Assembly: GCA_964516815.1 (NCBI GenBank)
Contig: CAZEXK010000001.1
Span: 68,802 to 132,801, forward strand
DNA length: 64,000 bases
Direction: 5' to 3'
Origin: CAIJNA01 sp964516815
Lineage (GTDB): Bacteria; Campylobacterota; Campylobacteria; Campylobacterales; Arcobacteraceae
Below are positions 53,980-62,523 of this stretch, one piece after another (positions within the stretch are counted from its first letter, which is position 1; each line of letters starts with the position of its first letter). The notes below the pieces were generated by a model. It was given only the letters and a program-made list of their open reading frames with translations, was not told the DNA's origin and made no database searches. Position numbers and translations under genes: made by a program.

Positions 53980-54042
53980 ATTTCTCCTTTTGGTTTTCGA
54001 CTGTAATAAAACAGCCAAGGTTTTTTATGAATTGAGATTATA
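53980..54042 (-). promoter_or_regulatory. Promoter and structured leader of rpsF-ssb-rpsR
   Basis: On the minus strand TATAAT lies at 54042-54037. The leader then has CCTTGG (54020-54015) followed by CTGT (54014-54011), a loop, and ACAG (54004-54001); TCGAAAA makes a 3'-side bulge and CCAAAAGG (53993-53986) closes the outer stem. The last element contains most of the Shine-Dalgarno (AAGGAG). This is the layout expected for a translational control hairpin in which S6:S18 binds its own leader. The shape is visible; binding is inference. Confidence 0.5.
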
Positions 54043-54101
54043 ACTAAAGTTTGATTTATTTTTTATTAACTATATTTTACTTTGACATAATTAAATTTAT
54101 T

Positions 54102-54290
54102 CAAATGCTAAATAGAATGGAACAAAATGGATGCTTAACATCCACATGGAAAATACCACAAACTAGTGGGCAGCCTAAAAGAGAATACTCACTTAGCAGT
54201 AAAGGGGATAATCTAATTCCTCAATTATTACATAGTTATGAATTACATAATAATATTTTAAATAAATTAAAGGATGGAAAACATGTTTAA
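54102..54290 (+). pseudogene. PadR-family regulator, C-terminal remnant
   Basis: From ATG 54102 (an in-frame ATG also exists at 54051) this encodes MLNRMEQNGCLTSTWKIPQT, then GQPKREYSLSSKG. This is the second half of the PadR winged helix (wing and following helix). The first 40 or so residues of a normal PadR, with the LDFLILKAL and YGYEI motifs, are missing and replaced by unrelated hydrophobic sequence. It is thus probably non-functional. Its stop overlaps the start of a 29-codon frame, echoing the common padR-DUF1700 operon layout. Confidence 0.65.
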
Positions 54291-54372
54291 AAACTATATA
54301 AAAGAATTAGAAGGAAATCTTTCTCATTTAAGTAAAAAACACTCTCAAGAAATTTTAAAAGCATTAAGGTAA
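54283..54372 (+). pseudogene. 29-codon frame, possible start of a DUF1700-type gene
   Basis: The frame starts at ATG 54283 inside the PadR remnant (8-nt overlap) and ends at TAA 54372, encoding MFKNYIKELEGNLSHLSKKH and nine more residues. The pattern of a short N-terminal helix resembles the start of membrane proteins that follow padR in other bacteria, but it stops early. The end overlaps the convergent C-S lyase gene. It is probably a truncated relic. Confidence 0.45.
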
Positions 54373-55551
54373 TAAATTTACCTTATTTGCTAAAGCATTA
54401 TCAAGTTGTAATAAAATCTTAGTCATTTTTTCTTTTGAAACTGCAAAGTTTAAGCGTACATGTCCCCTACCATTATTGCCAAAGAATATACCTCTATTTA
54501 ATCCTAATTTTGCTTCTTTTATAAAAAAGTTATTTATTTTTTTATCACTCATTTTCATACCACTACAATCCAACCATGCCAAATACGTTGCTTCTACTTT
54601 GCACATTTTTATTATACTTGGATATTTGTTTATTACTTTTACTAGTTCCTTACAATTTTCATTTAAATGAACTTTGACTTCACTTAGCCACTTATGTCCA
54701 TTCGTGTATGCACTTTCAAAAGCGATATGCGATAATATATTTCCATCACCATAATGGTATTTATTATATACTTTTAAAAATTTATTTTTTATGGTCTTAT
54801 TTTGTATAAAAATACTAGCCAATGTTAAACCACTAAGATTAAATGTCTTTCCTATACCATAAGTACTAAGCGTAATTTCACTTGCACCTTCAAGTGTACT
54901 AAATGCTGTATGTTTATTTGGTTCATATACTAAATCACAATGAACCTCATCACTAAATACTATTATGTTATTTTTAATACAAATATCCAATACCTCAGCT
55001 AACTCTTTTTTATTCCATGCTCTGCTAACTGGATTACCTGGGTTGCAAAGTAATAATAATTTTGTCTTATCATTTATTTGTTCTTTTAAGTTCTCAATAT
55101 CAAACCTATAGTATCCTTGAGTATCAATTTTTAATTCATTTAGAAGTACTTCTCTATTTTGTTGTTTAACAGATGTAAAAAATGGAGCATAAACAGGAGT
55201 TTGTACTATAATATTATCTCCTTCATTACTAAATGCTTCTATTGCAACATTTATAGACGAAGTAACACTATGTATATTTAAAACATCATTGATTGTATAA
55301 GAAGTATCATAATTTTGATTTAGCCAATTTATTTGTGCAATGAATGCACTTTTGGGAAACATTTCATAACCAAATATTGGATGTTCTAACCTTTTTTTTA
55401 ATGCATCTTGAATAAAACTAGGACAATCTAAATCCATGTCAGCTATCCATAAAGGTTCAACATCATTTGTACCAAATTTTTCTTCACTAAGCTTGTATTT
55501 TTCTGAGTTTGTATTTTTCCTATTACTAGAGCTTGTAAAATCATATTGCAT
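54364..55551 (-). CDS. ovoB: PLP-dependent C-S lyase (PatB/MalY type), probable ovothiol OvoB
   Basis: This class I/II aminotransferase-fold enzyme (395 residues) has VEPLWIADMDLDCP at the start, the CNPGNP motif (169-174), SDEVH with the PLP-ring Asp (200-204) and the PLP lysine Lys235 in GIGKTFNLSG. The overall pattern is that of PatB/MalY cystathionine beta-lyases. It lies 22 nt downstream of ovoA on the same strand. In ovothiol synthesis a PLP lyase (OvoB) cleaves 5-histidylcysteine sulfoxide to 5-thiohistidine, so this gene is the natural candidate. A general cystathionine beta-lyase is the alternative. Confidence 0.8.
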   Translation of the reverse strand: MQYDFTSSSNRKNTNSEKYKLSEEKFGTNDVEPLWIADMDLDCPSFIQDALKKRLEHPIFGYEMFPKSAFIAQINWLNQNYDTSYTINDVLNIHSVTSSINVAIEAFSNEGDNIIVQTPVYAPFFTSVKQQNREVLLNELKIDTQGYYRFDIENLKEQINDKTKLLLLCNPGNPVSRAWNKKELAEVLDICIKNNIIVFSDEVHCDLVYEPNKHTAFSTLEGASEITLSTYGIGKTFNLSGLTLASIFIQNKTIKNKFLKVYNKYHYGDGNILSHIAFESAYTNGHKWLSEVKVHLNENCKELVKVINKYPSIIKMCKVEATYLAWLDCSGMKMSDKKINNFFIKEAKLGLNRGIFFGNNGRGHVRLNFAVSKEKMTKILLQLDNALANKVNLLP

Positions 55552-55573
55552 GAATTATTCCTTTATCCGATAT

Positions 55574-57688
55574 CTATTTTTTTCTCCATACACTTAATTG
55601 AGATATCGTGTGTTGATATTTTCTTTTTGTTTCTTTTATTACAAAAGGAACATCTTGTGTATTAATCAATTCAAATGTATCTTTAAAAACTTTTTGTAAA
55701 GTATCTATTGTAAGTATTGTTTTTCCATTTTCGTTAATATATCCACCTAACCAGTTTTCTTTTACAGTATAATCCTCAAGCCATGTATAAGGTGAAGTTA
55801 ATATTAAAATACCATTATCATTTATTCTGCTTGAGATGTCATTTAAAAATAACATTGGATCGTATAATCTATCTATTAAATTTGTTGCCATTACTAGATC
55901 ATAATAATTAAAATGTTCTTTTAAATTACAAGCATCACCTTGCCAAAAAGCAATTTTATTTTTTACCTTTTCATATCCTAATTCTTTCAAGTTAATTGTA
56001 TTATTTTCATACAATTCACCTTCACCATAAGTTCTATATCCTACAATATTTTCTTTTTGTAAACTAGCTCCAACTTGTACAAAACGTGCAGAAAAATCAA
56101 TTGCATCTACATGATCAAATGCATGTGCAAGTTCAAAAGACAATCTTCCTGTGGCACATCCTATATCTAAAGCTTTAGCATTCTTATTCATATACTTTTT
56201 AGCTATATTTGCACATGCTAATGAAAAATTTTGCACACCAAAATATTCATCTCCATATTGAAATTCACAATATTGTGATACTAGCTTATTTGTTTCATAT
56301 ATATTTTCATTCATAATTTCTTCTTCTTTATTTTTATTATTTTTATTTTTATTTTTTATTACATATCTAAATCCAGCATTTTGATAAAAATGCCTTCTAA
56401 ATGCATATCTAGAATGTTCATGTATCAAGTTGCCTGTACTAGCCCAAGATGAACCATAAATGAGCGCATGTTTATTATCAAATGTTGGTACTGAGAAATC
56501 ATCATATGCCTCATGTATCTCAAAACCATCAAAAGCAAATATATTAGTAGAACCCCATTGCCAGACATTTCCAATAACATCATATATTCCATTGTATTCA
56601 TAAGTGTCAACAGGACAAGATGAATAAATCTTTAAATTTTGGTTTGCTTTGATATTTAAAGAATTTTCATCTATATTAGCTTGTTTGTATATTGACTTGT
56701 ATTGAGCTTCATTTGGAAGTTCATAATGAATATTATCTTTTAAACTTTTGTATTTTAAAAATGCTTTTGCTTCAAGTGCATTTACATCTACAGGCCATGA
56801 AAGTGGCATAGACATTATTGTATGAATTGCTCTATATTTATAAACATCTTTATCTTTTATCCAAAAAACAGGATGTTTAGCTTTAGAATTTATTAAAAAC
56901 TCTTTACCTTCATCACACCAATATTTATCATTTTCATATCCATTTTCAAGAACGAATGGCATATATTCTTCATTGCTTACTAAGTATTTTGATGTTTTAA
57001 AAGCTTCCACATCTTTTTTATATTCTCCATACTCATTATCCCAGCCATACTTATTATGACTTTTTTGTTTTCCTAATTGTATTTTAGTAGCATTAATATC
57101 AATCATTTCATTTTTGACATATTTATTAAAAGTATCGCAAAGTACAAATTCATCACTTTTTTTTATTAACTCAATTGGCATTTGCCTATGAAGTACAAGT
57201 GAAGTTTCAATATGTATTTTTTCATGTTCAATTGCCATTAGTATTATCCACATTGCACTATCTTGTGTAATTGGTAATTTTAATTCTAAATTATCTATTA
57301 ATTTTAAAATTAAAAATTTAACTTTTTGTCTATATTCTCTTACTTCTTGAACTTTAGGCCATTTATAATTTAAATCATTCATATCATCCCAAGACATTTC
57401 ATCAACACCAATTGCAAATAACTTTTCAAAGTCTTTGTTTATTCTTTTATTTATTATTTTCATATATAAAAGTTTGTTTATAAAAAAAGTAGCTGTATGT
57501 CCATAATAAAATATCATCGGATGTCGTGTGATTTCAGAAGTTTGATAAAAAACATCATCATTTTTCAATAATTCAAATATTTTTTCAAATTGAGTAAAAG
57601 TATTTAAAAAATAATTTTTAATTTCTTCTTTTTTTTTTATAATATTATCGCCATCAAGATTCATTGATATATTATTTAAATTTTTCAT
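55574..57688 (-). CDS. ovoA: Ovothiol synthase OvoA (5-histidylcysteine sulfoxide synthase plus methyltransferase)
   Basis: OvoA is an iron enzyme that joins cysteine to histidine C5 with oxygen; its C-terminal domain methylates the imidazole. The 704-residue protein has a DinB-like N-terminal domain with HPMIFYYGHTATFF (from His56) and the iron site HEKIHIE (His155, His159, Glu161). An FGE-sulfatase-type domain follows (about 205-445; GNVWQW at 373-378, RRHFYQNAGFRYV). A short Lys/Asn-rich linker (445-457) leads to a class I methyltransferase (LDIGCATG at 507-514). The three-domain order is that of OvoA and not of EgtB. The upstream TAAAAT at 57699-57694 lies five nt before the ATG. ovoB follows. 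Confidence 0.93.
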   Translation of the reverse strand: MKNLNNISMNLDGDNIIKKKEEIKNYFLNTFTQFEKIFELLKNDDVFYQTSEITRHPMIFYYGHTATFFINKLLYMKIINKRINKDFEKLFAIGVDEMSWDDMNDLNYKWPKVQEVREYRQKVKFLILKLIDNLELKLPITQDSAMWIILMAIEHEKIHIETSLVLHRQMPIELIKKSDEFVLCDTFNKYVKNEMIDINATKIQLGKQKSHNKYGWDNEYGEYKKDVEAFKTSKYLVSNEEYMPFVLENGYENDKYWCDEGKEFLINSKAKHPVFWIKDKDVYKYRAIHTIMSMPLSWPVDVNALEAKAFLKYKSLKDNIHYELPNEAQYKSIYKQANIDENSLNIKANQNLKIYSSCPVDTYEYNGIYDVIGNVWQWGSTNIFAFDGFEIHEAYDDFSVPTFDNKHALIYGSSWASTGNLIHEHSRYAFRRHFYQNAGFRYVIKNKNKNNKNKEEEIMNENIYETNKLVSQYCEFQYGDEYFGVQNFSLACANIAKKYMNKNAKALDIGCATGRLSFELAHAFDHVDAIDFSARFVQVGASLQKENIVGYRTYGEGELYENNTINLKELGYEKVKNKIAFWQGDACNLKEHFNYYDLVMATNLIDRLYDPMLFLNDISSRINDNGILILTSPYTWLEDYTVKENWLGGYINENGKTILTIDTLQKVFKDTFELINTQDVPFVIKETKRKYQHTISQLSVWRKK

Positions 57689-57750
57689 AAATCATTTTAT
57701 CCAATATACATTAAATAAAAATTATTATTTAGATTTTTAGATTCTTTAGA

Positions 57751-57756
57751 TATAAT
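57751..57756 (+). promoter_or_regulatory. -10 element of gatC
   Basis: A perfect TATAAT at 57751-57756 lies 23 nt before the gatC ATG, and AAAAAGGA provides the ribosome site. It is in the 91-nt spacer to the divergent ovoA. Confidence 0.55.
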
Positions 57757-57779
57757 TTGTACAAATAAAAAGGACTCCA

Positions 57780-58070
57780 ATGATTATTGACGATGCTACT
57801 ATAGATAAATTAGAAAAACTTTCATCTTTAGAAATTTCACAAGAAAGAAAAAAAATATTAAAAGAAGAGTTAGGTCAAATAGTAACTTTTGTTGAAAATT
57901 TAAATGAAATTGATGTTAGCACAGTAGAAGCTACATTTACTACTGTTCAAGGCGGACAACCTTTGAGAACAGATGATGTAACAAGTAAAGAAGAAGTATC
58001 AGCACATATTATTGCAAACGCACCAAAAACGCAAGATAATTATTTTATTGTACCTACTATTATAGAATAA
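57780..58070 (+). CDS. gatC: Asp-tRNA(Asn)/Glu-tRNA(Gln) amidotransferase subunit C
   Basis: GatC is the small scaffold of the GatCAB amidotransferase that makes Gln-tRNA and, in many bacteria, Asn-tRNA. The 96-residue protein has IDDATIDKLEKLSSLEIS, LGQIVTFVENLNEIDV and PLRTDDV, typical of the family. GatA and GatB are not in this window. The next gene follows after one base. Confidence 0.93.
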   Translation: MIIDDATIDKLEKLSSLEISQERKKILKEELGQIVTFVENLNEIDVSTVEATFTTVQGGQPLRTDDVTSKEEVSAHIIANAPKTQDNYFIVPTIIE

Positions 58071-58071
58071 T

Positions 58072-58413
58072 ATGATAATTTACGGTATAAAAAATTGTTC
58101 AAGTGTAGCTAAAGCTATAAAATTCTGCAAAACTAACAATATTAGTTTTACTTTTCATGATTTTAGAGCTGAAGCACTTAGCAATGATAAAATTGATTTT
58201 TTTGCATCTCATATTGATATAAATTTACTTTTTAATAACAAAGGAACAAAGTACAGAGATTTAAAACTTAAAGAGTTAAACCTTGACGATAAAGGTAAAA
58301 TCCAATGGCTAAAAAAAGAAAATATGCTTTTAAAAAGACCCGTTATTGAATATAATAATCAGGCACTATGTTCATTTAATGAAGAAATATATAAAAATAT
58401 TTTCATCAAATAA
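58072..58413 (+). CDS. ArsC/Spx-family thioredoxin-fold protein (YffB-like)
   Basis: The 113-residue protein starts MIIYGIKNCSSVAKAIKFCK and has FHDFRAEALSNDKIDFF and the closing RPVIEYNNQAL. This is the pattern of the ArsC/Spx fold, closest to YffB. There is a single Cys (Cys9) in the active-site loop in place of a CxxC, so it could be a reductase-like or regulatory member; substrate is unknown. It is co-transcribed with gatC. Confidence 0.8.
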   Translation: MIIYGIKNCSSVAKAIKFCKTNNISFTFHDFRAEALSNDKIDFFASHIDINLLFNNKGTKYRDLKLKELNLDDKGKIQWLKKENMLLKRPVIEYNNQALCSFNEEIYKNIFIK

Positions 58414-58489
58414 TTCAACTTTACAGTACAAATACATAACAAAACTATCGTTTATTAAGTAAAATAAAATATTTAAATATATAATTTGT

Positions 58490-58495
58490 TATAAT
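58490..58495 (+). promoter_or_regulatory. -10 element of amt
   Basis: A perfect TATAAT at 58490-58495 lies 29 nt before the amt ATG, and AAAGGA is well placed as ribosome site. No clear sigma-54 site was seen, though amt genes are often nitrogen-regulated. Confidence 0.5.
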
Positions 58496-58524
58496 TATTA
58501 TATACATTAAATAAAGGACAATAA

Positions 58525-59676
58525 ATGGAAAGTTTTGCAGATGTTAAATATATACTAGATGGATTTATAATGTTGTTTTCAGGAATACTTGTAATGTGGA
58601 TGATAGCAGGATTTACAATTTTGGAAATTGGCTTAAACAAATGCAAAAATACCAATACTATTCTGCTAAAAAATATTTTTTTATTTGCCATATCAAGTAT
58701 AATGTTTTATTACATTGGATATAACCTTATGTATGCAGAAGGAAATGCTTTTATTGGTTCAGGAATATTATTAAGTGAAATTACAAATGAAGCGTTAGGA
58801 CATAGCATTATGGCTGATTTCTTTTTTCAAGTAGTATTTGTTGCCATTTCTGCCTCTGTTATTTCTAGAACTTTTGCACAAAGAATAAAATTATGGCCAT
58901 TTTTAATATTTATTATTGTTTTCTCATCTATTATTTATCCTATACAAGGACATTGGACATGGGGAGGAAGTGAGTTAGGTGGTCTGCTAACTGGCTTTGT
59001 TGATTTTGCAGGATCAACTACAGTTCATAGTGTTGGTGGTTGGGCAGCGTTAGCTGGTATGCTTATATTAAGTAGCAATAAGAATAACTATGAAAAAGAT
59101 GGAATCGTCAAACAATTCACAGCTCAAAGTATGCCCTTAGCAACTTTAGGTACATTAATTTTATGGATGGGTTGGTTTGGATTTAATGGTGGCTCGCAAT
59201 TAGCTATGGGAAGTCGTTATGATATTGATATCATTTCTTTAATAATAGCGAGTACTAATATGGCAGCAGCAATTGGAGCTGTTACAACTGCAATTTTAAG
59301 CAAATTATTATATAAAAAAATAAGCTTAGCACTTGTATTAAATGGAGCTTTAGCTGGTCTTGTATCCGTTAGTGCTGCTCCTAATATTAGTATGAACTAT
59401 GTGTTAATAGTTGCCATTATTGGTGCTTTTATATCAGTTTTTGCTGTTAATTTTTTTAATAAATTAAAAATATATGATCCTCTTGGAGCATTATCCATTC
59501 ACTTAGTAGCAGGTATTTGGGGAACTCTAGCAGTAGGTATTTTTGGTTCAGGTATATTTATAAAACAATTATTAGGTGTTGTTGTAATTGGTACTTTTGT
59601 ATTTATATCATCTTATATTGTTTGGAAAATTCTCGATATTACTATTGGTATAAAAAATCATGAAGAATGTACTTAG
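58525..59676 (+). CDS. amt: Ammonium transporter Amt
   Basis: Amt carries ammonium into the cell as a trimer. The 383-residue protein has about eleven membrane helices, IQGHWTWGGSELGG, the two pore histidines in STTVHSVGGWAAL and ALSIHLVAGIWGTLAVG, and NMAAAIGAV. Length is typical. No PII gene (glnK) follows, unlike in many bacteria. A short C-terminal tail (IKNHEECT) replaces the usual long regulatory tail. Confidence 0.93.
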   Translation: MESFADVKYILDGFIMLFSGILVMWMIAGFTILEIGLNKCKNTNTILLKNIFLFAISSIMFYYIGYNLMYAEGNAFIGSGILLSEITNEALGHSIMADFFFQVVFVAISASVISRTFAQRIKLWPFLIFIIVFSSIIYPIQGHWTWGGSELGGLLTGFVDFAGSTTVHSVGGWAALAGMLILSSNKNNYEKDGIVKQFTAQSMPLATLGTLILWMGWFGFNGGSQLAMGSRYDIDIISLIIASTNMAAAIGAVTTAILSKLLYKKISLALVLNGALAGLVSVSAAPNISMNYVLIVAIIGAFISVFAVNFFNKLKIYDPLGALSIHLVAGIWGTLAVGIFGSGIFIKQLLGVVVIGTFVFISSYIVWKILDITIGIKNHEECT

Positions 59677-59695
59677 CATAAAATAAATATAAAAA

Positions 59696-62440
59696 CTAAA
59701 CTTCTAAAATTTCACTAGATTCATCTTTTAGATAAACTAAATATGATTTTACATTTTTACTATTAGTTATATTTTCAATAGCATCTTTATACATTCTAAC
59801 TTGATTAATATGACTTTTACTTTTTTGATTTGTAGTTTTATAGTCTACGATAATATAATCGTCTCTATCTTTTATTAGCAAATCAATAATTTTAATTTCA
59901 TTATTAAAAACTAATGACTGTTCTTTTATTAAAAGTTTATTATTATGTAAGTTTATAAACTCCTCATTATTAATTAAACACATTATTCTTTTATAAATAT
60001 TATTAAAATCAGTATTATGTAAATATATATTATATTTTGATTTTACTAGTTTAATAGAAAAATTCAAAGATTTAATGTCAAATGCTTTCATCATTTCTAA
60101 ACAATAATGAGTAGCAATTCCAAAATATTTTGCTTTTAAATTATCATTTTTAGAATTGTCATCATTTTTACTTACATCTTGTATTCCTAGTTGTAAGGGA
60201 TTATACTCCATAATTTTATCTTCAATTATATTTTTTGTTTTTTTATTTGACTTGTAAAGTTTACCTATTGTCTTTTTTTCAAAGTTATTTCCTAATATTT
60301 CAAATACGCTTTGTTTATTATTTTTAAATATTATCATATTATTTTTAGCTCTTGTCAAAGCAACATACAGTATATTTCTTTCATCATTTAAACTCAATTT
60401 TACTTCATTTTCTAATGCATTTTCATAGTTTTTATCAAAGTTTATTCTTGATTTATGTTTATAATATATATTATTTAAATAAATATCATCATACTCAAAT
60501 AATAATGCTGATTTATCTGCATTTTTTTTCTTAATTCTATCAAGAATTAAAACAGTATCAAATTCTAAACCTTTTGATTTAAATACAGTTAATATTTGTA
60601 ATCCTTGATTTTGTTTATTTACCATAGGTGTATCAAGCTGATTTATTTCATAAATAAAATCTACTATATCTTTGTATTGTTCAATTACTTCAATAAATTT
60701 AATGCTATTTTCATCAAGTAACTCATAATAATTTACAATCTCTTTTACAATAATTAATAATGCATTATTTTTTACATTTATTTTTAGTGAAATATCACTA
60801 TTTACACTTTTGCCCATTAAAGCATTAAAATTGCTTTTATAAATATTTTCTCCAAAATAATAATAATTGATTAAATTAATACAAGCTTTAATATTATTTT
60901 GATTTATTAACTTTGATGTAACTTCTGTTATTATTTTTAATTTAGGAAATTCTTTATTTAAATATTCGTATAATTCTAAAACATCATTGTTTGTATATGT
61001 TAGTATTGCAATATTTTTGGGATTTATTCCTTCATTAAATAGTTCTAATAATTTCTTTTTTATATCACTAAATTTTTCATCATTTTGAATATCTAAGCTA
61101 GTGATTTGTACACATCCTTCAATTGTACTATTTATTAATTGATTATGGTATTCATAATTATTTATATTAGAAAATACTTCATTTACAAAAGAAACTACAT
61201 TTATACTTGATCTATAATTAGTTTTTAAAATTTCTAGTTTTAATAATGGAGAATATTCTTTTATAACCCAATCAAAAAGTTCTTTTGTTCCTCCTCTAAA
61301 TCTGTAAATAGATTGTTTTGTATCTCCAACGTAAAAAAATGTTTTATATTCATCAGCTTGTCCAGACATAGTTTCAGCTATTAATGGTTCTAATATTTTA
61401 TACTGCAACACAGAAGTATCTTGAAATTCATCAATTAATATATGATTATATTTTGCATCTAGTCTAAAATATAAAAAATCATTATGGATATGTTTGCTAA
61501 GAAGTTCGTACACTAAGTTTGTTATGTCTCTAAATTCAAATGAATTTTTATCTTTTTTATAGTTAATTCTAAATTCTTTAAAATTGTTAAAGATTTCAAA
61601 TAATTCATTTAAAGTTTTTACTTCATTTAATTTAAAATAATATTTCAAAGAATCTTTTATTTTTTCTAATTGTTTATTCATAGAAGTAATATTTTTATCT
61701 TTTTTAAAATAAGAATATTCATCTAAAGAATCTTTACTCAGCCATGTTTTTCCTTTATCTAACAAAGAATTAATATCATTAAAATCAACACTGTTTTTAG
61801 CACTATTACTCAATGTAGATAATAAAACATATTTTTTAATAATATTTGCATTTTCTAAAATATCATTTTCTAAAGTGTTTAATACTTCAATGTTAAAAGC
61901 TCTTATTTCTAAGGATTCATTTTTTTCATCCAATGTTTTAAAAAGAGTAACAATTGTAGTTAATTTTTTATTATGCGAATGTGAAAAATTAATTAATAAT
62001 TCAAAATCATTAAAGCTTAAAGAATTTAAAAATTTATATAACATTAAATCTTCATCATCAACATCTATTAAAAAATTATCTTCAATATTTAAATAACCAG
62101 CAAACTCTCTTAAAATTTTATTTATAAATTTGTCTATAGTATATATTGCTAATTCATTATTAATAAAATTGTTAATTAAAGAGTCTTTTTTTTTCATAAT
62201 TTCTTCAAATGACAAGTTAGTTTCATTTTTAATTTCATTGATTATTTGTTCATCACTACCTAAAGTAGTAATTTTTTCATAAATTCTTTCACTCATTTCT
62301 AACGCAGCTTTGTTTGTAAAGGTTAGTGTTAATATTGAACTTGCATTAATATCTTTTAATAGTAAAGAAATATACCTAACTGTAAGTGCAAATGTCTTAC
62401 CACTACCAGCACTAGCTTTTAAACATACAAATTGTTTCAA
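59696..62440 (-). CDS. AddA/RecB-like UvrD-family helicase-nuclease
   Basis: I start this at TTG 62440 (MKQFVCLKASAGSGKTF), with AAAGGA about eight nt upstream; a longer frame reaches 62473. The 914-residue protein has Walker A ASAGSGKT, LTLTFTNKAALEMSERI, HILIDEFQDTSVLQYKIL (motif II), FYVGDTKQSIYRFRGG (motif III), KSKGLEFDTVLIL and NILYVALTRAKNNMII (motif VI). A C-terminal RecB-type nuclease motif has DLLI followed by IIVDYKTTN. It should process double-strand breaks for RecA loading. The partner AddB is not next to it, unlike in many relatives. Confidence 0.88.
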   Translation of the reverse strand: MKQFVCLKASAGSGKTFALTVRYISLLLKDINASSILTLTFTNKAALEMSERIYEKITTLGSDEQIINEIKNETNLSFEEIMKKKDSLINNFINNELAIYTIDKFINKILREFAGYLNIEDNFLIDVDDEDLMLYKFLNSLSFNDFELLINFSHSHNKKLTTIVTLFKTLDEKNESLEIRAFNIEVLNTLENDILENANIIKKYVLLSTLSNSAKNSVDFNDINSLLDKGKTWLSKDSLDEYSYFKKDKNITSMNKQLEKIKDSLKYYFKLNEVKTLNELFEIFNNFKEFRINYKKDKNSFEFRDITNLVYELLSKHIHNDFLYFRLDAKYNHILIDEFQDTSVLQYKILEPLIAETMSGQADEYKTFFYVGDTKQSIYRFRGGTKELFDWVIKEYSPLLKLEILKTNYRSSINVVSFVNEVFSNINNYEYHNQLINSTIEGCVQITSLDIQNDEKFSDIKKKLLELFNEGINPKNIAILTYTNNDVLELYEYLNKEFPKLKIITEVTSKLINQNNIKACINLINYYYFGENIYKSNFNALMGKSVNSDISLKINVKNNALLIIVKEIVNYYELLDENSIKFIEVIEQYKDIVDFIYEINQLDTPMVNKQNQGLQILTVFKSKGLEFDTVLILDRIKKKNADKSALLFEYDDIYLNNIYYKHKSRINFDKNYENALENEVKLSLNDERNILYVALTRAKNNMIIFKNNKQSVFEILGNNFEKKTIGKLYKSNKKTKNIIEDKIMEYNPLQLGIQDVSKNDDNSKNDNLKAKYFGIATHYCLEMMKAFDIKSLNFSIKLVKSKYNIYLHNTDFNNIYKRIMCLINNEEFINLHNNKLLIKEQSLVFNNEIKIIDLLIKDRDDYIIVDYKTTNQKSKSHINQVRMYKDAIENITNSKNVKSYLVYLKDESSEILEV

Positions 62441-62523
62441 TACTATTCCTTTTATTTTTAAAGTATTATACAAAAAAATACTACAATGTAAAGAAAGTTT
62501 AATAATTTAAATAAGCTAATAGC

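Noticed and set aside
62441..62473. Upstream extension of the AddA-like gene to 62473
   Set aside because: The extra residues have no homology to the family, and the TTG at 62440 has a well-placed AAAGGA.
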